Source: Vicia villosa (Eukaryota; Streptophyta; Magnoliopsida; Fabales; Fabaceae). Taken from it: a stretch of 64,000 nt of DNA. Below, in pieces: positions 25,701 to 37,043 of the stretch. Every line of letters begins with the position of its first letter. Position 1 is the stretch's first letter. The stretch is taken from positions 82,530,469-82,594,468 of the forward strand of contig NC_081185.1 in the NCBI RefSeq assembly GCF_029867415.1, read 5' to 3'. The position numbers and the translations under genes were made by a program. Under the pieces are notes generated by a model that ran no database searches, was not told the origin of the DNA, and worked only from the letters and a program-made list of their open reading frames with translations.

Positions 25701-26666
25701 CGGAGAAGAAAAGGTTGGTGCTGAATTTTATTCAGAGAGATGCTTGTAGTTCCTTAAAATCAGTCTTGAAAATGGCCCACCACGTGTTTGTTCATTTGCT
25801 CGCGTTTGCCCAGAAATTCTAGCTGGCAACACAACACACATTCAGTTCGCATCTTTGATTTCTAACCTTCATATCGTTTGTATAAAGCTTCCAATAAGAA
25901 AACTTCCAACTTCAAAGTTGTTCATCTCCATGAGATGAACAACTTTGATGTTAAAAGTTTCTTAAAATAATGCCTAAATCAATGTGTAATCAGGATGCGA
26001 AGTGAGCTGATCAACCATTGTAAAACTCCTCAAAATATTTTCTAAGTTTCTCACTTTCCTTTTTTGGTAATTCACATAATAACTACCATCCCAAAATGGT
26101 AAGTTTTGGTTATTCCTTTATTTTATTTATTTCCATGATTTTTCTTAAACAATTTTCACCAAGAGTCAACAATATGAGATTTTGACTCGATTTTTGACCA
26201 AAACACTCAAAAGTCAACTGTTTGACTTTTTCAACTCCAAATAAATTTTCTGATTAATCAGCTTCTAACCAATGGCAATTGATTGAATACTCTCATATAC
26301 ATTCCATGCCATCTCTCATTGTAAAATCATCTCCTGATTAATGTGTTGACCAAAAAGTCAAATGTGTTGACTTTGGTCAAAAACCCTGATTTGGGAGACC
26401 AGATGATTTGCAAGCTCATACCTTCAAATCAAAGACTTTAATTATGAAACCCTAGCCCAGGAGGGACCTTGGTGAAAGTATTACAATCCCTTGAAGCCTC
26501 AACTCCCTTCTTTTAAACAGAAATTCCTTTCAAGAGAGGCTCCTTTCTTGTCAACTTTTGAACAATAACAATGAGATGAATGCATGCATTGGATCATGGC
26601 CTAAATGAATTATGTATATGGATTGTAAGCCAAATAAATAGGGTAGGACAAATTTGGGGTATGACA
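22716..26666 (-). mobile_element. Solo LTR, Tat/Ogre-type Ty3-gypsy (second subfamily)
   Basis: A 3,951-bp LTR read on the minus strand, starting TGTCATACCCCAAATTTG at 26666 and ending GCGAGCGTGCGACA at 22716. A perfect 5-bp TSD, AGTGT, flanks it (22711-22715 and 26667-26671). The GTGGCGACT block near the 3' end (about 22755) is shared with the LTRs at 1483, 6324 and 48528, but most of the body differs. No internal region accompanies it. The open frames within it (for example near 24075, 24326, 25063) have no recognisable domains and are not counted. Confidence 0.87.
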
Positions 26667-26999
26667 AGTGTGTTGTGGCAAAATTAGTTCGGTCAACTAA
26701 GATGTATTATGATGTGAGAATTAGTTTTGAAGAATTAGAATTTTCTTGAATCCAATAAATTTGTGTGTTTTCAAAGAAAAATTTGAGAAATTAAGTTTTT
26801 ATGACATTAATTGTAGCATCGACTAAAAAGATCATGTATATGTCTCTACTCACAACTAGAAGTTTGTGAAATTATTTTCTGAACTAATTAGACTAAGATC
26901 TTGTTTTCTATTTTTTCAAGAAATTCTTATATAAGTATCACATATATTATTAAAATTTATATTGAATATCAGGTAATATATATTCATAAAAAGAAAATG

Positions 27000-29280
27000 G
27001 ACCTGAAGATCCATTCTTTAGACATCTAAAGTTAATTATATGGTTGATACTTATGAGATCATCAACTCTAAATCATATATTTGAAACACCCAAAATATGA
27101 TATTAAAATATTAATTCGCATCAAGCCAACAAGATACTATATCTTAGTCCTCCCTGATTTATGCTAATACTTCTCATCTAAGTGAACCTTTGGATGTGTT
27201 GTGTATATTCCAATTGCTCCAATATAATACATTAAGATGAGTCATGAAAAAATATTGGAAAAATATAATTAATATGAATCTCAATTTTGAGGATGTAATT
27301 TGAGCAAATAATCAAATACTTCGTTGCAGCCTAGTAAGCTGATAACACTTGATAAATTTATTTTCCCAATATTAGGGGGGAGGAATTAGCAGCTAAAATC
27401 GTGAATAAGAAGTTCAAATGAACAATTTTAGATCTTGATCCTCATACAAACCAATATGAACCAGAAGTTCAAAAGATTATTCATTTGTAAATTTTATATA
27501 ACCAATTACAGCTGCTAATACTACAATTGAAGTAGATTCTCCTGTTGGATAATCTAATATTGCAAATGAATTGAAATTGTGCATGATGCATGGTAGGAAA
27601 GTCAGTTCCAATATTAATAATCCTCTACCAAGCAAATAAGCTAAATTTAAAGATGGCCCAAGTGAGGATATAGAAAATCTAATAGAATCTTCAGACATAA
27701 TAGATATTTCATCTCGAGAAGAGATTGATCAGGTACCTGAAACTCGTGAAAATAAAGAGATCTCGATAAATTATGTCGAAAATGTAATACAATAGAACCA
27801 ACACGAAGTCGACATTGATGATTTTTTTGTACAATATAGTGCTAAATATGATAAATGAAAAAGAGGATCATGAGTCAAAGTCTATTAAAGATTGTAGACT
27901 AAGTGAGAATTGGCCAAAATGAATATATTCAATTGAATAAGATTTAAACTCACTTTACAAGTGACTCAATTTTGGACTTGTAGTCCGAACACCTCAAGGT
28001 GTGAAATCAATGGGATATAAATATTTTTTTGTGAAAAAGCAAAATAAGAATGGTATAAAGTTTGATTTGTTACTCAATGATTTTCAAAAAAAACCTAAGA
28101 TTGGTTTTGTTGAAACATATCCATCTGTACTGGATTCAATTAATTTTTAGATATTTTATTAGCCTTATAGTACATGAAGGGCTTAATATGAACATGATGT
28201 ATGTTGTGACATCTTATTTATATGGCTCACTTGATAGTGACATTTACATGAAACTCCCTAAAGGGTTAATATATCAAAGACACATAATATTTGTCTATGT
28301 TGATGACATAAATATTATTGGAACTCCTGAAGAGTTTCCAAAAGCTATGAATTGTTTAAAGAAAGAGTTTAAGATGAAGGTTCTAGGAAAAAAATTATGT
28401 CTAGGTTTACAAATTGAGCATTTTGACAAATGAATATTTGTACATCAGGAATTCTATATAGAAAAAGTGTTAAAACGCTTCTATATGGACAAATGTCACA
28501 TGTTGTCTACTTCAATGGTTGTTATATCATTAGATGTAGAGAAAGATCCTTTCAGGCCTTGAGAAAATGATGAAGAATTGCTTAGTCCTGAAGTATCATA
28601 TCTCAGTATGATCGGATCACTGATGTACCTTGCTAATTATACACGCCTGATATATCATTTCCGGTCAATCTATTAGCAAGATACAATTCTTCACCTACAC
28701 GAAGACATTGGAACAGAGTCAAACATATACTTTGTTATCTTAGAGGTACAATAGACATGAGCCTGTTTTATACCAAAGTATCCAAACTCGAATTAACAAG
28801 TTATGCAGATGCAGATTACTTGTTAGATCCTCACAATGGTATATCACAAACATATTATTTATTTACATGTGGTGGTACAAGTACTTCATGGAAATCGGTG
28901 AAACAAACAATAACAGAAACTTCATTTAGTAATGCAGAACTTTTATCACTACATGAGGCAAGTTCAAAACGCATATGGTTGAGATCCTTAATCCAACACA
29001 TACAAAATAATTATGGTCTGTCTTTTGGAAAGACAAATACAATGACCATATATGAAGATAATACGCCATGTATCGCTCAATTGAAAGATCGTTACATTAA
29101 AGGAGACTGAAAAAAACACATCTCTCCAAAGTTCTTTTTCACTCATTATAAGCAGAAGAATGGTGATATAAACATCCAACAAATTTGTTCATGTGATAAT
29201 CTTGCAGACCTTTTCACAAACTCACTCCCAAGTAAAACTTTTAATCAACTAGTACAAAAGTTTGGTCCTCATCATTGAAG
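27000..29280 (+). pseudogene. Ty1-copia pol remnant (integrase C-terminus, reverse transcriptase, RNase H)
   Basis: Plus strand. Near 27420-27480 a DLDPHTNQYEPEVQKIIH block marks the integrase/RT linker. From about 27985 the RT starts with a TPQGVKSMGYKYFFVKK segment. ETYPSVLDSI, then YLYGSLDSDIYMKLPKG (28215-28270) and FVYVDDINIIG (the YVDD catalytic motif, about 28290-28325) follow. RNase H is readable at 28757-29110 (SYADADYLLDP, CGGTSTSWKS, SNAELLSL, EDNTPCIAQLK), and the terminal HISPKFFFTH and NLADLFTNSLPS blocks at about 29120-29240. Frameshifts, stops and at least one deletion between the RT start and the YVDD block make it dead. Gag and protease were not found. Confidence 0.85.
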
Positions 29281-29423
29281 AAATGAATGTTCAGCTGAGG
29301 GGGAGAAATAAATTTATTTTAAAAGGATATTGTACTCTTTTTCCTTCACTAGATTTTTTCTCACTGAATTTTTTCTAGTAAAAGTTTTAACGAGACATAT
29401 CCAAAAAAAACATCCAAGGGGAA

Positions 29424-29551
29424 TGTTATGAATAATTGAATATTTGTTTCCCAATGGAAATATTGTCCTATAAATAGGATCAATCTCTCTGTAGAAATAC
29501 ACCGATGAAATATTACAAAATTGTTCTCATCTTTCTCCTTATTTTATAACA
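29424..29551 (+). mobile_element. Short 3' LTR of the copia remnant
   Basis: It begins TGTTATGAATAATTG just after a CCAAGGGGAA polypurine tract (29414-29423) and ends TTTTATAACA. It contains TATAAATAGG at about 29470. Only 128 bp, which is short even for copia. The 5' LTR was not found. Confidence 0.6.
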
Positions 29552-30518
<967 letters not shown>

Positions 30519-30628
30519 CATATTCTTACAATAATCAAATTAAAAGATATCTTTTATTTTTCATAATATATATTCTTACAAACTTTATTTCTGAACATAC
30601 ATAAGATATGCCTTTTATTTATTTAGTT

Positions 30629-30634
30629 TTTATT
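30629..30634 (-). terminator. Polyadenylation signal of the defensin-like gene
   Basis: AATAAA on the minus strand, about 16 bases after the stop codon. Further AATAAA-like motifs follow at about 30613-30620 in the AT-rich 3' flank. Confidence 0.45.
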
Positions 30635-30649
30635 GATTGATTCAATGAC

Positions 30650-31000
30650 TCAAGGACGACAACAACAACGCAAACCCTTATAAATATATATACGACAGTA
30701 ACCACCATTCTTATAGCCTTTATCATGACAATCTTGAATGCATTTTGTGATCTTGCATTCACCATCTAGACATTCTGAATCCAAAAGACTATACTCACCA
30801 GTTGATAATCCTACAATAAAACAAATTTAATTTAGGTTTGTGTTAGTTTTTTTTAAATAAAATTTGAGTTTGATTATTGTATTTGAAGTAAACAAATCAA
30901 AAGATAAAATAAAGGTGTATTCATTATTACCTGAAAGAAAAATCATTGAAATGATCAAAATCAAACAAAAAGAAGATCGATTGATATAAACGAAGGCCAT
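30650..31000 (-). CDS. Secreted defensin-like cysteine-rich peptide (two exons)
   Basis: Minus strand, exon 1 31000-30931, exon 2 30810-30650 with TGA at 30652-30650. The join gives a 76-residue precursor. Residues 1-24 form a signal peptide (MAFVYINRSSF, then a hydrophobic CLILIISMIFLS core). The mature part of about 52 residues has eight cysteines at 37, 42, 47, 51, 62, 72, 73 and 74: C-x4-C-x4-C-x3-C-x10-C-x9-CCC. CxxxC (47/51) plus CxC (72/74) is the cysteine-stabilised alpha-beta signature. GYC-x9-C at 60-72 is a gamma-core motif. A phase-1 intron just after the signal peptide is the usual structure of plant defensin-like, LCR and legume NCR genes. Eight cysteines and the CCC end fit a defensin-like/LCR peptide better than a 4- or 6-cysteine NCR. 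The role (defence, pollen or nodule signalling) cannot be told. It appears intact, with no stops or frameshifts, unlike everything around it. It is the only likely host gene here. Confidence 0.82.
30811..30930 (-). other. Intron of the defensin-like gene
   Basis: 120 bp, GT-AG: donor GTAATA after TTTCAG, acceptor TTGTAG. Very AT-rich, as plant introns are. Phase 1, so a single G of the codon lies in exon 1. Confidence 0.8.
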
Positions 31001-31054
31001 TGTTCAAAATTTTCTTTTATTATTTTCTCTGGTAGATTTAAGACTTATATTATC

Positions 31055-31066
31055 ATTATATATATA
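31055..31066 (-). promoter_or_regulatory. Probable TATA box of the defensin-like gene
   Basis: TATATATATAAT on the minus strand, 55 bases upstream of the ATG. This leaves room for a 5' untranslated leader of about 25-30 bases. AT-rich surroundings make chance matches likely. Confidence 0.5.
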
Positions 31067-31300
31067 CTATTGAAATGAAATTTAGAGCAGGTATAAAGTA
31101 TGCACGAAAAGTTAAAATAAATAAATGCATTTAAATTGTTTTAATGTGTTTATTACTTTATTTCAAAATTTGTATTTTCTTATAATATATATAAAATTAG
31201 CAAAATTCCAAAATAAATTTTAAATATAATTTAAGTAATAATTTTTTTGATAAAGTCTTATATCTCATAAAAATTAAATATTTGGCTTTATATATCAGAC

Positions 31301-31751
31301 TTCGGAAGTGCATCTCCGAAAACACCAAATGGGGGTGTTTTCAGAGATGCAATTTCGAAAACACCTTTTTTTTTTTAGATTTTTACAAACTTCGGAGATG
31401 TATCTCCGAAAAAATCCCAAAATTTAGGATTTTGATTAATTCGGAGATGCATCTCCGAAAAAACCTCCCAAAATTAAAAATTTTGAAATATTAATTAATT
31501 CTTTGATATAATATAATTTATGAGTTATGAATAATAATAATTATATATTTTGCTATAATTTAGGAGTTGTGAATAATAATAATTATATATTTTTATTTTG
31601 ATTCATATTTTAAAATTTAAAATAATTTTAATTAAAAAATTAAAATGATTTCAATTACAAAAAATTTAAAATAATTCCAATTATTAAAATGTAGTTATGA
31701 ATAATTTCAATTCATGTTTCTACGATTGATAATAATATTGAAAGTGATCAA

Positions 31752-31843
<92 letters not shown>

Positions 31844-32430
31844 TATAATAAAAAATCATTTTTCATAATGAATTATAATAAAAAAATCATTTTTCATAAT
31901 TAATCATGATAAAAATATAATTTTACATTTAGTTTAAAAAAATGTAAAAAAGATTTTGTCTTAATTTTATTTAATGAATAAATTTTATATTTAATTTTAT
32001 ATAATTTAAAATTTACGAAATTAGAATGTTTTTAATTTATATAAGTTAGTAAAATAATTTTTAACTTTAAAATTGTTTAGGAAATTTTGATTCACCTTGG
32101 TTTTATTGATTCATCTTGATTTTATACCCTATTAATTGTATTGATTCACCTTATTTTATTGATTCATCTTGATTTTATACCCTATTAATTGTATTGATTC
32201 ACCTTGATTTTAATTTTTTAATATTTACTAATTTTTTCGGAAGTGTATATCCGAAACATTCCAAGATCAAAAATTGGAATATTTCGGATATGAATCTCTG
32301 AAGACACTCCTCAAGGGGTGTTTTCGGAAGTGCATCTCCGAAAACACCTTTTTTTCGTGTTTTCGGAAGTACATTTCCGAAATCACATTTTTTCTCATAA
32401 AATAAGTGATTTCGGAAATGCATTTCTGAA
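31301..32430. mobile_element. Element or remnant with clustered 20-bp palindromes
   Basis: Nine copies of a palindrome close to TTCGGAGATGCATCTCCGAA occur in two clusters: 31301, 31340, 31391, 31440 and 32236, 32283, 32323, 32362, 32411 (start positions, each 20 bp). Spacing is 39-51 bp within a cluster. The 31440 copy is a perfect palindrome, others differ by a few bases. Between the clusters is about 780 bp of AT-rich DNA with a (TAA)n tract. Two clusters flanking a non-coding core suggest a non-autonomous DNA transposon with subterminal repeats, but no terminal repeat or TSD was fixed. Confidence 0.6.
31753..31842. repeat. (TAA)n microsatellite
   Basis: About 30 TAA units with one interruption. 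Confidence 0.95.
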
Positions 32431-32503
32431 ACAGGGGGCATTTTGATAATTTCGCCCAAGGTGATCAAGAAAGTAGGGAGGTGGGTCAAAAAATTTCCTA
32501 TAA

Positions 32504-32598
32504 TTTTTGGTAATACCTTTGAATTCTATACTTTTTGTAATACCATTGAATTATATACTTTTTGTAATACCTTTGAATTCTATACTTTTGGTAATAAC
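32504..32598. repeat. Short tandem repeat, about 27-bp unit
   Basis: Three units of the form TTTTTGTAATACCNTTGAATTNTATAC (positions 32504, 32532 and 32559) plus a partial fourth. Confidence 0.8.
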
Positions 32599-32860
32599 TT
32601 TTGGCTAAATACCTTAAAAAATATTTGTAACTTTCATTTACTATTATATTTTATTATTTTTTTTAATCAAATAAAAATTGGATTAATTCAAAAAATAGAT
32701 AAAACAATGGTGACCCAAAAGGATCCAACCTAACAAGACTCTTACATCATTAACTTAGCTATGTAATCTCTATACCTCCTATTATACCACCCCTTATGTA
32801 TTATGGTATCTTTGATGCTATTTACAACTGTCTCTATATCATAAGATTGCCCAAACCAAG

Positions 32861-33415
32861 TATCATTTCTATACTTCCAGCAGAAATAAACAGTTTCTGC
32901 AATCGCCAATTTCATAATGCCACATTTCTTCCCCTTCCCCGTGCAGTAGTTAGTGATCCAACTCAATTCAAGGTGTCACTTTTGAGGGTTATGCCCAACC
33001 TGGATCCACTGCAACACGGTTGACGAGATACTCATCATGGGCCTGCAAGTAAAAAGCAGATGATCTATACTTTCTACTTCCTGGCAGAAACAACAAATAT
33101 CATTTTTATACTTCCAGCAGAAATAAACAGTTTCTGCAATCGCCAATTTCATAATGCCACATTTCTTCCCCTTCCCCGTGCAGTAGTTAGTGATCTACCA
33201 ACAGAAATAAACAGTTTTTGCAATCGCCAATTTCATAATGCCACATTTCTTCCCCTTCCCCGTGCAGTAGTTAGTGATCCAACTCAATTCAAGGTGTCAC
33301 TTTTGAGGGTTATGCCCAACCTGAATCCACTGCAACACGGTTGACGAGATACTCATCATGGGCCTGCAAATAAAAAGCAGATGATCTATACTTTTTACTT
33401 CCTGGTAGAAACAAC
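32861..33415. repeat. Segmental tandem duplication inside LINE copy B
   Basis: A 237-bp unit starting at 32861 is repeated at 33098. An 84-bp part of it (CAGAAATAAACAG... to GTGATC) is present a third time from 33202. Copies differ by only a few bases. The same coding block of the zf-RVT region is therefore read two to three times. Confidence 0.88.
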
Positions 33416-33680
33416 AAGTATAAGATATCACTACTTCAAACTTCCCAAGCATGTATTTAGTAGCTAGTTGTTTATGGCAAGCAAGCCACTGGCAGAATAT
33501 AGCTCGAGGTCTAACTATATTACCTGCAAGTAAAACGTGCCAGTCCACATTAGTAGCCTGATTCATCATCCCTTTGTAGACATCTCCTATTCTGAACTTG
33601 TTAGTAAGAATGCTCTTATCCCAACAGCTCTGCACCTCAGGGACTATTTACCTTGTTGCCATAATGCCCTTGCTAATACT

Positions 33681-33685
33681 AAAGG
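33681..33685. repeat. Left target-site copy of the copia insertion
   Basis: AAAGG; the partner AGAGG is at 60964-60968 (one mismatch). The LINE reading frame continues from one side to the other. Confidence 0.75.
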
Positions 33686-34302
33686 TGAAAATTCTAGTAA
33701 CTCACACGCGATGTCATACTAGATGTTATGGCATCCACAATAACACAAAATAATACTTTAAAAAAGAAAAGCATAAAACAGTAAAGAACACAACGATTTG
33801 TTCACCCAGTTCGGTATAAAACAATACCTACTCTGGGGGCTACCAAGCCAGGGAGGGAATCCAATATAAGCAGTATTAGTTCAGAGCTAAACTCCCCCGT
33901 TTACAACTCCTCACTTAAGACCTACCCAATGCAATTCCAATCTAATCCTAGACCTGAGTATCTCCACTCACTCCCCCTCAATCACTACAGTGATTACAAA
34001 CAGACTTTAATCAAAAGAGAGAGAAGACACACTTCAAAGAAACACCCTGATCTTGCTTAAAAGCTTCAATCAAGAGACACACACTCGTGCTTAAAAGCTT
34101 TGAGTGACAAAATACAAAAACAACCTATTCCAATACAATCATCAAAAGACAATTGCTTGGAGTACAAGAGACTAAACACACAGACACAGAACTATGGTTC
34201 TTCACAATTTACAAATCTCTCTGTGTTCCAAATTAGGATTGAAGCAATCTTATATGCAGCTCTTGGGCCTCGGGCTTTCCAAGAAACAAATTAGGGTTAA
34301 CC

Positions 34303-34393
34303 AAGTTAACCTAATTCACACGTCATCAGGTTGTTACAGAATGTGCTATTAATGAAATCTTCTAGGAGAAATATTCAGCACACAATAAAATGT
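34303..34393. repeat. 91-bp direct duplication, left copy
   Basis: Host LTR sequence from AAGTTAACCTAATTCAC to ACAATAAAATGT, repeated at 36285-36375 with about six differences. The two copies flank a foreign PPT+LTR segment. Confidence 0.85.
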
Positions 34394-36284
34394 CATCATC
34401 AAAAGGGGGAGATTGTTAGAACAAGAATGAGAATCTATGTTCAGAATCTGGTTTTGATGATAACGGACATATATTTTGTGAGCAACAATATTATTACTAA
34501 TGGTTTCATTAAAGTGTGCAGGCATTACGCTATAATCCTTATACAAGATTCATCATAAGAAGAGTACAACGACTACATCAGAAAGTACATCAGAAGCTTC
34601 CAAGGAAATGAACAAAAATCAGGAACAAGAAGCCTTACAAATCAGAAGATCACGCGTATATATAATATCAGAAGTTCTGAAGTTACAAGTGTTTACAACT
34701 CAGTGACTTACAAAAAGACAAACAGAAACAGAGTCACATGTGAATCAGAAGATAACCTTCAGCTCAGCAAGCAAAATTAAATAAAATAGAAAGTATCAGA
34801 ATTAAGAAGAAATCCGTTACAAACATCATCATTAGCTAAAACGGCTACAACAACTAAGAGGAACAACTCCCAATAATGATTGAAGAAGCAACCTACATGC
34901 AGCACATTGAAGAAAACAAAAGCATGGTGGAAACACGTCTACATTTATTACGCTTTCCGAAGATTAAGATAACAAACATATTCAACAGCTATAAAAAGAA
35001 GCAAAGATCTCTTATTAAGAGTATGTTTTTCCTAGGAAGTTAATCTGCTTGAGAAGAAGATGGAAGAAAGACATCAAAGAAGCAACTTTCAATAAGAACT
35101 GATGTTCTTAATCTGCTTAAGAAGAAGATGGAAGAAAGACATCAAAGAAGCAACTTTCAATAAGAAATAATGTTCTTAATCTGCTTAAGAAGACGATGGA
35201 AGAAAGACATCAAAGAAGAAACTTTCAATAAGAAATGATGTTCTTAATCTGCTTAAGAAGAAGATGGAAGAAATACATCAAAGAAGCAACATTCAATAAG
35301 AACTGATGTTCTTAATCAGCTTAACAGAAGAAGTGAAGACGAAGAACTACCTAAAGAAGCATTTAACATATGAAGCTAAAACTCTCACTCTGCTTACCAT
35401 CAAGAAGCAAAGATCTCGTTCAGAAGATGCATACAAGTAGACTCAAATTATTATTCACTCACTCATAGTGATTACTTGTCATTGTATCGCATAGTATGTA
35501 CTTAGAATAGGAGACAATCCGCTTAACTAAGAAGCATACTTGTAATCTCCAGAAGATAAATGAACTTTATATCCTGCTAGAATCCCTGAACGGTTCAATA
35601 TCAGAAGTTAGTCACAACAATTGGTTGTGCAGGAGTCAGTCACACCAGGTAGCTATGTAGGTTACTAGTGTGATGAACATTATATCCTGTTGGGATCACT
35701 AAACGGTTCAGTCAACTAGGGGTTAGTCACAACAGGTTGGTTGTGCAGGGTTAGTCACAGTGGATAGACTGTGCAGGGTGCCTAAGTCAACGGACGTTAT
35801 ATCTCGTGGAGATCACTGAACGGGTCATTGTCCAGATGGTTAGTCAGAGCAGTTGGCTGTGCAGGTTGTGAGTCACGATGGAGATTCGTGCAGTTGTAAT
35901 CATGATTTGGTTATAGTGGATTAAGACCTGTGTTGAGAGGCAATTCACCTGAAGAAGGTGGACTGGAGGTAGCCTTAGTTAGAAGGTGAACCAGGATAAA
36001 AATGAATGTGTCTTTTACTTTCTACACATGTCATTTTAACTTAGAACTTTCAAGTTTCAAACTGCAGAACTGTACTGAACGAGTCAGAAGTTCTGATATC
36101 CTTAGAAGTTAAAATGAACATCGTATTGATTTTGTAGTTCTACACTTCATGCTTCCGCAACATCAAAGCATAATCCAATAGATGATTAAGTAAAAGAAAA
36201 GACGTTAAAGAAAAGAAAGGGAAAATTTAATTGATAAAGAACACAATTCAATCCCCCATTTCTTGTGTTTTTCTCTACCTTCAG
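34394..36284 (+). mobile_element. Maximus/SIRE-like LTR with its polypurine tract, inserted in the copia 3' LTR
   Basis: 20 bp of internal sequence with the PPT AAAAGGGGGAGAT (34401-34413), then a 1,870-bp LTR from TGTTAGAACAAGAATG (34414) to TTTCTCTACCTTCA (36283), plus orientation. The start and end match the solo LTR at 12064-12972, but the body is longer because of tandem repeats. These include a 68-bp array and a TTATATCC..GATCACTGAACGG / GTCACAACAGGTTGGTTGTGCAGG motif repeated at about 35570-35890. No TSD of normal length: the flanks are a 91-bp duplication instead. Confidence 0.8.
35041..35330. repeat. Tandem array, 68-bp unit
   Basis: Units start at 35041, 35109, 35177 and 35245, with a partial unit at 35313, exactly 68 bp apart. 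Each contains TAATCTGCTTAAGAAGAAGA and CATCAAAGAAGCAACTTTC. Few differences between units. Confidence 0.92.
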
Positions 36285-36375
36285 AAGTTAACCTAATTCA
36301 CACGTCATCAAGCTGTTACAGAATGTGCTGTTAACGAAATCTTCTAGAAGAAATATTCAGCACACAATAAAATGT
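36285..36375. repeat. 91-bp direct duplication, right copy
   Basis: Partner of 34303-34393. The copia LTR continues from its right edge (TTCCTAAATTG). Confidence 0.85.
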
Positions 36376-36608
36376 TTCCTAAATTGTAGATTGAGAGAAA
36401 TCAGGAAACATAATAGTAAAACATAACAGCTCCTGCTGTAAAACATGGATGTCATGACATCGGTCATGACGTTCAGTAACAAAACTTGTATTAGCTTAAA
36501 CATATGAAACCTGCATAACACCATATAAAGCATGTCATGACATTTGTCAAGACATTAAACACCTAGGTATGTTTTACCACAAATGCAACCAACTTGAAAA
36601 CATCTACA

Positions 36609-36622
36609 ATCTCCCCCTTTGG
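36609..36622 (-). promoter_or_regulatory. Polypurine tract of the SIRE-type copia element
   Basis: AAAGGGGGAGATTG on the minus strand, about 21 bases before the 3' LTR start at 36587. Confidence 0.75.
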
Positions 36623-37043
36623 CAAATTTTTAGCTAAAATATCCTGTCACACCATATCCGAGAAACACTTGCAGCAGAAAACACACAAACACACATAATC
36701 AGAGCTAATACAGAACAACATACCACATAAGCATGAAATCACTACTACTACCATCAGCATGCGTACATCAACCACAACTACTGCCACCTCTACATCAAAC
36801 ATCAAAGCACATAACATGGCTATACTACCACTATAACCATACCACATGAGCAGCTATCAAGTATAACAGAAATAAACTGCTATACTACACATAATCAAAT
36901 CAAACAGATCAACACAAAATAAGCATATCAAAATTGTTGATCACACACACACTTGTTGTTCTGGGGTGACATTACTACTCCACTTGTTTGGCCAGAAAAG
37001 TTTCCAAAGCAAACATTCCCATTCTCTCTTTTTTTAAAGAGAT
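36623..37043 (-). mobile_element. 3' untranslated region of the copia element
   Basis: Non-coding sequence between the RNase H stop and the PPT, with GT/GA-rich low-complexity stretches. Frames here have no recognisable domain. Confidence 0.5.

Larger units (their letters stand above)
32742..33685 (-). pseudogene. LINE copy B, ORF2 C-terminal part (zinc-finger, zf-RVT)
   Basis: On the minus strand, from 33640 the text reads VQSCWDKSILTNKFRIGDVY, then CQWLACHKQLATKYMLGKF and a CCFYQEVKSIDHLLFIC block. This is the Cys/His-rich zf-RVT domain at the C-terminus of plant LINE ORF2. The final part near 32966-32742 (ETVYFCWKYRNDTWFG) ends in a stop at 32742-32744. The middle is expanded by internal duplications (32861-33415), and a stop lies upstream near 33645. 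A T-rich plus-strand stretch at about 32640-32665 may be the poly(A) end. The upstream part of the same LINE is at 60969-63160, on the other side of the copia insertion. Confidence 0.85.
33686..36587 (-). mobile_element. 3' LTR of the SIRE-type copia element, interrupted
   Basis: TGCATTTGTGG (minus-strand start at 36587) to GAATTTTCA (end at 33686). Without the insertion and one copy of the 91-bp duplication it is about 920 bp, equal to the 5' LTR at 60043-60963. By eye the first 240 bp from the 33686 end differ from the 5' LTR at about 15 positions. Confidence 0.87.

Noticed and set aside
24075..25724. Several frames of 64-108 residues on both strands
   Set aside because: They lie within the solo LTR at 22716-26666, overlap on opposite strands and show no domain.
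30650..31000. Calling the peptide gene an NCR (nodule-specific) gene outright
   Set aside because: NCR peptides usually have four or six cysteines. Eight cysteines with a CxC end fit a defensin-like/LCR peptide better, and expression is unknown.
35041..35330. Regularly spaced repeats that could suggest a CRISPR-like array
   Set aside because: The whole 68-bp unit is repeated, without unique spacers, and it lies inside a plant retrotransposon LTR.
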